A DNA stretch of 15,196 nucleotides from Desulfobacteraceae bacterium (GTDB lineage: Bacteria > Desulfobacterota > Desulfobulbia > Desulfobulbales > Desulfobulbaceae): positions 3,518 to 18,713 of the forward strand of contig JALHJD010000038.1 in assembly GCA_022837185.1 (NCBI GenBank), given 5' to 3'. The position numbers and the translations under genes were made by a program. The notes under the pieces are model-generated. The model ran no database searches. It saw only the letters and a list, made by a program, of their open reading frames with translations, and was not told the DNA's origin. This document shows positions 1 to 5,122 of the stretch, piece by piece; the stretch's first letter is position 1, and each line of letters starts with the position of its first letter.

Positions 1-1124
1 ATCTCGGAAAGATCACGGCTCAGGGCGTCACGGTCAACCTCCTCGTAATGGTTGGTCAGTTTCAAAACGATATCGGTGACCTTCCGTTCATTGCGCTCGA
101 TGACCTGAAAGAGCAGGTCGGTGAAATCCTCACGGTTCTGCCTGGTAATCCGTCCCATCATGCCGAAATCGATGAAGCAGACGACGTTCCCGGGCAGGAT
201 GAAGATATTGCCCGGATGCGGATCGGCATGAAAAAAACCGTGCACGAAAATCTGCTCCATGATCAGATTGGTGCCCCGTTCCGCAACCAGGCGCAGATCC
301 GTGCCCTCCTGCCGGAGCGCATCAATATTGGACGACTTGATGCCCCTGATGTTCTCCATGGTCAGGATCCGGTCGGTGCTCAACTCGCGGTACACCCTGG
401 GTACATAAACGGTTTTGTTCCCCTCGAACTGCCGGGCAAAACGCTGAATATTGGATATCTCGACCGAGTAGTCGAGTTCATTGGAAAGGGTCCGGGCAAA
501 CTCTTCGACAATGGCTGTCGGCCGGTGGCCCTGCAATTCCTCCAGATACATTTCCATGAGCGAGGCAAGGTGGGCGAGAATCTCCAGGTCAACGGCCACG
601 ATCTGATCGATATCGGGCCGCTGCACCTTGACCACGACCTCCTGAAAGTCCCAGAGGATAGCTCTGTGCACCTGGCCGATGGAGGCGGCGGCAATGGGCT
701 GCTCTTCAAAACTGTGGAACAGCTCCAGGGGTTTTTTCCCGGTTTCGGCAAAGACAATCTCTTCCACCTCGGCAAAGGGGAACGGCGGAACATCGTCCTG
801 CAGCTTGGACAATTCCTCCAGGTATTCGGGCGGAACAAAATCGGGGCGGGTGGAAAGCAGCTGACCGAGTTTGATAAAGGTGGGGCCCAGTTCCTCGAAG
901 GCCATGCGCAGACGCTCGGGACGGGAGTGCCTCTCAATCATTTCCCGGGGTTTGCGGTTGATCATCTGCAGCCCTGTTTCAAGGTACTGGTCGATGTGCA
1001 GTATGTCGACGAGGTCACTGAACCCGTACTTGAACAAGACCCGCAATATCCTCCGGTAACGGTTGAGATGTCTGTAGGTCCGCCCGATGGCGGTAATCTT
1101 CCTGATGCTGAACATTACCGGCAT
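1..1124 (-). CDS. ABC1/AarF/UbiB-family atypical kinase, partial (C-terminus off window)
   Basis: The first 374 residues of an ABC1 (UbiB/AarF/ADCK) atypical protein kinase-like ATPase; the C-terminus lies beyond base 1. Family hallmarks are in order: the KxGQ motif (KLGQ, residues 85-88) in the N-terminal extension, the Ala-rich nucleotide loop AAASIGQVHRA (about 145-155), the VVVKVQRP lysine (K166), the catalytic-type segment HADPHPGN (299-306) and the metal-binding DFG (319-321). Bacterial members support quinone/isoprenoid lipid biosynthesis, although their substrates are unsettled. The start chosen is ATG at 1124, 7 bp after the phasin-like stop. An in-frame ATG at 1115 is equally possible, and neither has a clear ribosome binding site. 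Tight linkage to the phasin-like gene suggests co-transcription and translational coupling. No key residue is missing in the visible part. The family call is firm; the physiological substrate is unknown. Confidence 0.93.
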   Translation of the reverse strand, partial: MPVMFSIRKITAIGRTYRHLNRYRRILRVLFKYGFSDLVDILHIDQYLETGLQMINRKPREMIERHSRPERLRMAFEELGPTFIKLGQLLSTRPDFVPPEYLEELSKLQDDVPPFPFAEVEEIVFAETGKKPLELFHSFEEQPIAAASIGQVHRAILWDFQEVVVKVQRPDIDQIVAVDLEILAHLASLMEMYLEELQGHRPTAIVEEFARTLSNELDYSVEISNIQRFARQFEGNKTVYVPRVYRELSTDRILTMENIRGIKSSNIDALRQEGTDLRLVAERGTNLIMEQIFVHGFFHADPHPGNIFILPGNVVCFIDFGMMGRITRQNREDFTDLLFQVIERNERKVTDIVLKLTNHYEEVDRDALSRDLSE

Positions 1125-1131
1125 TGCTGGC

Positions 1132-1446
1132 TCAGTCTTCGGTTTTCTTCTCTTTTTCGATCATCTTGCGCAGTTCCCGGATCTGCTTCTTCACCTCGGC
1201 GATGTCATCGCCGGTGGCCACGTTCATCTTTTTCATCTGCGCCTCCACGGCCTCCTGGATGCGCTTCTCCATATCGTTCCTGGCCTTCTCGGAACGCTTG
1301 AGCAGATCGTCAACGAACTGCTTCCCCTCATCCTGGGTCATTTTCCCTTTTTCGATGAGGTCCTTTTTGAGTTCCTCAAGCTTCTCCTTGGTAACGAAAG
1401 CGGCCCCTGCCCCCAGATAAAAAATGTCCCGTATGAAATCCTGCAT
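1132..1446 (-). CDS. Phasin-like small coiled-coil protein
   Basis: A 104-residue, highly charged, mostly helical protein. It opens with a short hydrophobic stretch (residues 1-18, with FYLGAGAAFVTKEK) followed by long amphipathic helices rich in K and E. This is the layout of the small phasin / polyhydroxyalkanoate granule-associated family (phaF/phaI N-terminal type). The segment around 'VDDLLKRSEKARNDMEKRI' is typical. The start is well supported: AGGAGG sits about 6 bases before the ATG. It lies 34 bp after the RapZ-like gene and 7 bp before the UbiB-like gene, so it is likely the middle gene of a three-gene operon. No PHA synthase is in the window, so storage-granule binding is not supported by context. 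A membrane- or UbiB-associated accessory role is an alternative inference. Confidence 0.8.
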   Translation of the reverse strand: MQDFIRDIFYLGAGAAFVTKEKLEELKKDLIEKGKMTQDEGKQFVDDLLKRSEKARNDMEKRIQEAVEAQMKKMNVATGDDIAEVKKQIRELRKMIEKEKKTED

Positions 1447-1480
1447 GGTTTCCTCCTGTTATTTGGTGGTGGACAAAAAC

Positions 1481-1849
1481 TTACTCCTTCTCCATATCAC
1501 GATGGAATACCTGTGTATCAATGGCGTGGTCACGGATGATGTTTCCGACATGCTCCACTATGGCAACGGACCTGTGCTTGCCGCCCGTGCACCCGACGGC
1601 AAGCCGCATGACCTCTCTCCCCGATTCCTCATGAATCCTGAGAAAGGAGAGAAGGCACGGCTCAAAGAAGGAAAGGAAATGAACCGTCTTGGCATTGTTC
1701 AGCACATAGGCGGCCACATCCCGCTCAAGGCCCGTCTTGTCCTTCAACTCCGGGACATAATAGGGATTGGGCAGGAAGCGGATGTCCCATACCGTATCGG
1801 CATCCGGGAGACCGTACTTATATCCGAAGGAAAAAAGAGTTACCTGCAT
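1481..1849 (-). CDS. Free-standing RapZ C-terminal domain protein
   Basis: A 122-residue protein equal to the C-terminal domain of RapZ/YvcJ. Visible family motifs are SFGYKYGLP (7-15), DIRFLPNPYYV (22-32) and the phosphate-binding-like GCTGGKHRSV (86-95). Full RapZ is about 285 residues with an N-terminal P-loop ATPase domain. Here that domain is absent, and the upstream sequence shows no Walker motifs, so this is a stand-alone C-terminal domain rather than a truncated gene. In E. coli this domain binds the sRNA GlmZ and senses glucosamine-6-phosphate; that role here is inference. An in-frame ATG at 1888 would add 13 residues unlike the family (MQRTGSDDAQRTA). I prefer 1849 because the homology begins there and because the predicted promoter would leave a transcript of only about 7 bases before 1888. 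The ribosome binding site is weak at both. Confidence 0.87.
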   Translation of the reverse strand: MQVTLFSFGYKYGLPDADTVWDIRFLPNPYYVPELKDKTGLERDVAAYVLNNAKTVHFLSFFEPCLLSFLRIHEESGREVMRLAVGCTGGKHRSVAIVEHVGNIIRDHAIDTQVFHRDMEKE

Positions 1850-1902
1850 GGCTGTCCGTTGTGCATCATCGCTGCCTGTTCTTTGCATGCTATACTTTTG
1901 TT

Positions 1903-1932
1903 ATTATATGCAAAGCATCCGTCAAATGCCAA
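1903..1932 (-). promoter_or_regulatory. Sigma70-like promoter for the RapZ-C/phasin/UbiB operon
   Basis: On the minus strand a -35 box TTGGCA (1932-1927) is followed by an 18-base spacer and a perfect -10 box TATAAT (1908-1903). The expected transcription start is near 1896, which gives a leader of about 46 bases to the ATG at 1849 but almost none to the ATG at 1888. Assigned by consensus match only. Confidence 0.55.
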
Positions 1933-1981
1933 CAGGAATATTCCATAACGCCACTGAATAACAAGCGAAATCCGGACCTTT

Positions 1982-2018
1982 CCCGGCTCCCCTTTCCGTG
2001 TGCGGAAAGCGACCCGGG
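1982..2018. repeat. Intergenic hairpin, two-tier stem
   Basis: A perfect 7-bp stem CTTTCCG (1992-1998) / CGGAAAG (2003-2009) with a TGTG tetraloop. It is extended across an internal loop by CCCGG (1982-1986) pairing with CCGGG (2014-2018). No T-tract follows on either strand, so it is not an intrinsic terminator. It sits between the two divergent promoters and upstream of the predicted flavodoxin transcript start, so its role is unknown; a protein-binding dyad is possible. Confidence 0.4.
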
Positions 2019-2099
2019 GCGGCGGAACGATGCCTGGCCGCGTTCATCACAGGTGCCGTTCCCGGTCCATTATTAATCGGCCCTGGCGGCAAAAACGTC

Positions 2100-2128
2100 T
2101 TGAGGCCCGGAAAAAAAGAGGATATGAT
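2100..2128 (+). promoter_or_regulatory. Sigma70-like promoter for the flavodoxin gene
   Basis: A -35 box TTGAGG (2100-2105), a 17-base A-rich spacer and a -10 box TATGAT (2123-2128) match the sigma70 consensus at 4/6 and 5/6. Transcription would begin near 2135, which gives a leader of about 170 bases before the ATG at 2305. The leader contains GGAATCATTCC (2162-2172) and a 6-bp hairpin GTCCGG/CCGGAC (2179-2198). I see no protein-coding gene in 1889-2304. Confidence 0.45.
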
Positions 2129-2304
2129 TGTGGAAACAGGAAGTTATTTGTCGTTTTATCAGGAATCATTCCTTTTGGGTCCGGAACATTTCCCGGACAT
2201 GCAACCAACGGCGGACTGTTCATAATGCTTGATCGAAAGACCTCTTCGTCTGACCCTGCACCCCTCGTTGTCACCTTCCCATTCATCACACAAGGAGAAT
2301 TGAT

Positions 2305-2826
2305 ATGAAACAGCTTGTTGTCTACTCATCAAAGGGAGGAAACACCAGAAAACTCGCTGAAGCCGCCTTTTCCCGGCTGTCGGGTGAGAAGGAAATCAGT
2401 CCGGTTGCCGGAGCGCCGGACCCCGGCGATTATGATGTCGTGGTGGTGGCGTTCTGGTATCAGGGCGGGCAGCCGGATTCCGACAGCCAGCAGTACCTGA
2501 AAAAATGCAAGGGGGTCCGCAAACTGTTCCTTCTCGCCACCCACGGCGCCGCCAAGGACTCCGACATCTCCAGATTGGGCATGAACAAGGCAAGGGAGCT
2601 GGCCTCGGGGGCGAACATCGTCGGCACGTTCAGCTGCCAGGGGGAAGTTCCGCAAAATGTGCTGGATGCCGCGGCCAACAAGGATCCCCAGCCTCCCTGG
2701 CTCAAGGATGCGGCGACCGCCACGGGGCACCCGGACCGGGAAGATTTTTACGAACTCTCCCTGGCCCTTGAAAAAGCAGGAGTGGTGGAAGTTCCCAAAC
2801 CGGGCGAAAAACGGATGTTCTCCTGA
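2305..2826 (+). CDS. Flavodoxin-family protein
   Basis: A 173-residue flavodoxin-like fold protein. The N-terminus shows the beta1 strand and phosphate-binding loop of FMN-binding flavodoxins, LVVYSSKGGNTRKLA (residues 4-18). The usual T-G-N-T is G-G-N-T here. Next come a strand DYDVVVVAFWYQGG with the YQGGQPD segment (about 43-58), where an FMN-contacting loop is expected, and LFLLATHGA (about 75-83). The C-terminal 50 residues (around DPQPPWLKDAATATGHPDREDF) resemble flavodoxin-family proteins of anaerobes that serve as electron carriers or stand-alone reductases. The substrate cannot be read from the sequence. A strong ribosome binding site (AAGGAGA) fixes the start. The gene is monocistronic: promoter-like sequence at 2100-2128 upstream and a strong terminator about 28 bp downstream. 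It encodes no signal peptide and is probably cytosolic. Confidence 0.88.
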   Translation: MKQLVVYSSKGGNTRKLAEAAFSRLSGEKEISPVAGAPDPGDYDVVVVAFWYQGGQPDSDSQQYLKKCKGVRKLFLLATHGAAKDSDISRLGMNKARELASGANIVGTFSCQGEVPQNVLDAAANKDPQPPWLKDAATATGHPDREDFYELSLALEKAGVVEVPKPGEKRMFS

Positions 2827-2853
2827 AATGGACTCCGACAAACGATCAGTGCT

Positions 2854-2891
2854 CCGCCCCCTGGACGCAGTTCGGAGGGCGGTTTTTTTTT
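2854..2891 (+). terminator. Intrinsic terminator after the flavodoxin gene
   Basis: A perfect 6-bp GC stem CCGCCC (2854-2859) / GGGCGG (2877-2882) is followed directly by nine T residues (2883-2891). It sits 28 bp after the flavodoxin stop codon, on the same strand. This is a textbook rho-independent terminator and confirms that the gene is transcribed alone. Confidence 0.9.
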
Positions 2892-2954
2892 GGAAGGAGA
2901 ATCGGTGGGGCCGCCGGCGGGCGCCGTGAAATCCTTTCCCGGAGAAGGGGACCC

Positions 2955-3188
2955 CTATTGGCCATCCCCTCCCAGGGTCGGCTTGTACAGGCAGATTTCA
3001 TATGTTTTGCATATGCCCATCGCCATCCTGCTCGGCATGCCCAGGGATATCAGCCGGCAGTAAACATGGAGCGGATTGAACAGGTGCCGAATCCTGTCGA
3101 GAAAGTTTGAGTTGCTGTTCTGACCCATGGTTGACATCGCATTATCAATGAGTATCCGGCTCTTTGCGGACAGAAAATGAACATCCAT
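2955..3188 (-). CDS. Small hypothetical protein, 77 aa
   Basis: I do not recognise this protein with certainty. It has a polar N-terminus, then a segment that looks conserved, FLDRIRHLFNPLHVYCRL (about residues 29-46). A Gly/Met/Ala-rich stretch with two cysteines (C45, C60) and a basic-hydrophobic end (YEICLYKPTLGG) follow. There is no signal peptide and no confident membrane helix, although residues 44-67 are moderately hydrophobic. The start is uncertain: the ATG at 3188 lacks a clear ribosome binding site, and in-frame ATGs at 3137 and 3128 would yield shorter proteins starting just before the conserved-looking part. It lies 72 bp after the PGPGW-type gene on the same strand, behind the inverted repeats at 3196-3236. 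It may be the last operon gene or a separately regulated one. Confidence 0.55.
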   Translation of the reverse strand: MDVHFLSAKSRILIDNAMSTMGQNSNSNFLDRIRHLFNPLHVYCRLISLGMPSRMAMGICKTYEICLYKPTLGGDGQ

Positions 3189-3195
3189 TCAGAAC

Positions 3196-3236
3196 GTGGT
3201 TCTTACCACTCTCCGATTTCATCGGGAATGTGGTAA
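3196..3236. repeat. Nested and alternative inverted repeats between two minus-strand genes
   Basis: TTACCAC (3203-3209) and GTGGTAA (3230-3236) form a perfect 7-bp outer stem. Inside it CCGAT (3213-3217) and ATCGG (3221-3225) form a 5-bp stem with a 3-base loop. A third arm, GTGGT (3196-3200), can pair instead with ACCAC (3205-3209), so two mutually exclusive hairpins are possible. There is no T-tract on either strand. It lies just upstream of the 77-residue gene and could be an RNA switch-like leader, a processing site or an operator. Confidence 0.5.
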
Positions 3237-3260
3237 TTTGTCGCGCCGTCCCGGCTCCCC

Positions 3261-3665
3261 CTAAAACTGAAAGGGGGGCTTCTTTTCTTTCCGGCGCATC
3301 CAGTTGAGGAATCGCCTCACCCGGGGCCGGTGAACGAGGAAATCCACCACCTGGTGTTTTTTGGGGAAGTCCATGAAGGAAAGGCCGATGATCATGGTTA
3401 TTACGCCTTGTCCGGGCAGCACCAGCATGGCGGCCCCGGCCATGAGGAAGGCAAAACCGATGGCGTTCCTCGTCAGAAATATCATCTTCGCCAACAACGG
3501 GTGCCGTTGGTGGCGCTCCTCAACTTTCTCACGGTGCTGGATGAAATATTTGGCAGGCAGCCGGGCGATGATCCAGGGAACGGCGAGAAGACTGCCGATA
3601 AAGGTCGCCATGGACAACAGGCCGAGCCATTCAATGACAAGCAGCGTATGGCGGGACAGCTCCAT
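3261..3665 (-). CDS. PGPGW-type small inner-membrane protein
   Basis: A 134-residue integral membrane protein. One membrane segment is at about residues 8-33 (VIEWLGLLSMATFIGSLLAVPW). A second hydrophobic hairpin spans about 67-98 and contains LPGQGVITMIIGLSFMDFPKK, which matches the Pro-Gly-x-Gly turn and following 'Gl..ldfPgK' pattern of the PGPGW putative transmembrane family. The canonical trailing PGW is replaced by PGQG. The loop between (REKVEERHQRHPLL) and the C-terminus (RRFLNWMRRKEKK) are strongly basic and probably cytosolic. AGGAGG lies 8 bases before the start, inside the end of the prmA-like gene, and only 3 bp separate the two genes, so translational coupling is likely. The function of the family is unknown. 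Confidence 0.82.
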   Translation of the reverse strand: MELSRHTLLVIEWLGLLSMATFIGSLLAVPWIIARLPAKYFIQHREKVEERHQRHPLLAKMIFLTRNAIGFAFLMAGAAMLVLPGQGVITMIIGLSFMDFPKKHQVVDFLVHRPRVRRFLNWMRRKEKKPPFQF

Positions 3666-3668
3666 GGA

Positions 3669-4511
3669 CTATACCTCCTGCCGCCTGTTGCGCAGCAGCC
3701 ACAGCCGCCACATGTCCCTGGCGCCGCGCCGCAGCACCTGCAACCTGTCCGCCGGCAGGCCGGCAAGGAGTTCCCCTTCCATGGCGGCGATGAATCCCGA
3801 GATCATGTACATTTTTGCCCCCCAGAAACGCGGTTCGGCAAAAAGTCTGAGCAGCAGCCCTTTGTAGAGGTTGGCCACGACCAGATCGTACCCCCGCAGG
3901 TCAGGCAGCGCCTCGCCCGCATCAAGCTGGACGACGTCCACCCGCGAGCCGCAGGAGTTGAGTTCGACATTGCGCCTGGCTACCTTGCAGGCCAGGGGAT
4001 TGATATCCACCGCGGTCACATGTCCGGCGCCGAGCTTGGCGGCGGCAATTGCCAGGAGGCCGGTTCCGGTGCCCAGGTCGATGACCGAGCCGATGACCTC
4101 GTCCGATCCGGTCAGAACACGTTCCAGCGTTTCCAGGCACAGGCGGGTCGTGGCGTGAAAACCGCTGCCGAAAATAACGCTGGGATCAAGGATGATTTCT
4201 CCGGGACCGGCGGCCTGCCCCGCTGCCTCCCACACAGGCCGGACAACCAGGGACCCGGTGGCGAAGGACTCTATGGTGACGCCCGCCTCCCAGTCCCGAT
4301 AGTCAAGGTCGGCCCGGTAGATGATCCGGGCGCCGGTTGCGCCGCACAGGTCGTTGACCAGGTCATCCTTGGGACGGTGAAAAAACAGAATGGCCGCATC
4401 GTCTTCGACCCAGCAGCCGATGAAATCAGGATCCTCGACAGACGGTACGTCGCGCCGGTCAAGGTAATAGACGGCAAGCCGGCCGTATCTGGTGTGAGGA
4501 GGGCGCAGCAT
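3669..4511 (-). CDS. prmA: PrmA-type ribosomal protein L11 methyltransferase
   Basis: A 280-residue class I SAM-dependent methyltransferase of the PrmA family, which trimethylates ribosomal protein L11. The N-terminal part (1-105) is the substrate-recognition region, shorter and more divergent than in E. coli PrmA (293 aa). The family signature DPSVIFGSGFHATTRLCLE (109-127) is clear. The SAM-binding motif I VIDLGTGTGLLAIAAAKLGA (143-162) and the acidic VDINPLA (168-174) follow. The post-motif element is VANLYKGLL (212-220), where canonical PrmA has N-I-L. The gene begins 8 bp after the nitroreductase-like stop with no obvious ribosome binding site, so it probably relies on coupling. The family call is good. 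Because of the N-L-Y change, a related protein methyltransferase with another target cannot be excluded. Confidence 0.85.
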   Translation of the reverse strand: MLRPPHTRYGRLAVYYLDRRDVPSVEDPDFIGCWVEDDAAILFFHRPKDDLVNDLCGATGARIIYRADLDYRDWEAGVTIESFATGSLVVRPVWEAAGQAAGPGEIILDPSVIFGSGFHATTRLCLETLERVLTGSDEVIGSVIDLGTGTGLLAIAAAKLGAGHVTAVDINPLACKVARRNVELNSCGSRVDVVQLDAGEALPDLRGYDLVVANLYKGLLLRLFAEPRFWGAKMYMISGFIAAMEGELLAGLPADRLQVLRRGARDMWRLWLLRNRRQEV

Positions 4512-4519
4512 GGCGCAGG

Positions 4520-5122
4520 TTATTCGCCGGCCGCTTTGCCGGGGGAAAGAAGGAGATCGTTCAGCCGCCGTTTGGGCACATGGTGGACGCCCTTTTCGTC
4601 CCGCCAGTAGCGGACGGGGTCATCTCCTTCCCCTTCTTCCAGCACGACCCGTTCCGCCGGATAGCCGAGGGCCACGACCAGCAGAACCCGGTAGCGCTCT
4701 TCCACCTCCAGAACCTTTTTGATTGCCGGGGCCACGGAGGCGATCCGGCAGCCGTAGATTCCTTGTTCGGCGGCGCCAAGGAGCAGATTCTGGGTCGCGA
4801 TGCCGAGATCGACCTCGGCGTACTTTTCCGCTGTCCCGCTCCTGTCGCGGTCGAGCAGACAGACGATATAGGCCGCCGGTCGCTCCCCTTCCGCCGGCCC
4901 GGGCCAATCACGCAGGTAGCCGGCCCAGCCGAGGCAGGGAAACACAAGCTCGCGCAAACGGTGATCGGTGACGATCATGTATCGCAGCGGCTGCCTGTTG
5001 CCGGCCGAACCGCCCAGCCTGGCAAGATCGACCAGGTCGCGCAGGACTGCGTCGTCGATAAGCTGGTCCTCGCGGTATCTCCGGACCGTTCTCGTTGCTC
5101 TGATCAGATCAGCTATCATCAT
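4520..5122 (-). CDS. Nitroreductase-family flavoprotein
   Basis: A 200-residue nitroreductase-like protein, normally an FMN-dependent homodimeric NAD(P)H oxidoreductase. The N-terminal LIRATRTVRRYREDQ (6-20) is the phosphate/FMN-binding R-[ST]-x-R-x-[FY] region. Next are ARLGGSAGNRQPLRYMIV (34-51), the FMN-contacting 'sp.N.QP' segment, and YAEVDLGIATQNLLLGAAEQGIYGC (101-125), the family's central helix. The C-terminal part ALGYPAE (151-157) is the usual 'lGyp.e'. The start is ATG 5122 (a second ATG directly follows): AGGAA lies 6 bases upstream and the family homology begins here. A longer frame back to 5212 would add 30 residues unlike the family that only shadow the DUF748 gene. It overlaps the end of the DUF748 gene by 14 bp. 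The substrate is unknown. Confidence 0.9.
   Translation of the reverse strand: MMIADLIRATRTVRRYREDQLIDDAVLRDLVDLARLGGSAGNRQPLRYMIVTDHRLRELVFPCLGWAGYLRDWPGPAEGERPAAYIVCLLDRDRSGTAEKYAEVDLGIATQNLLLGAAEQGIYGCRIASVAPAIKKVLEVEERYRVLLVVALGYPAERVVLEEGEGDDPVRYWRDEKGVHHVPKRRLNDLLLSPGKAAGE

Noticed and set aside
48..1301. A 417-residue open frame on the plus strand
   Set aside because: It is antisense to the UbiB-like and phasin-like genes, whose motifs (KLGQ, HADPHPGN, DFG) are clear on the minus strand.
1903..1925. TTGACG as the -35 box for the TATAAT at 1903-1908
   Set aside because: The spacer would be only 11 bases. TTGGCA at 1927-1932 with an 18-base spacer is better.
2000..2308. A 102-residue open frame overlapping the flavodoxin start, and an 80-residue minus-strand frame at 2047-2289
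   Set aside because: Both have non-protein-like composition, no ribosome binding site and no family resemblance. The stretch contains promoter and hairpin sequence instead.
3330..4610. A 426-residue open frame on the plus strand
   Set aside because: It is antisense to the PGPGW-type and PrmA-type genes and has His/Gly/Gln-rich composition typical of shadow frames.
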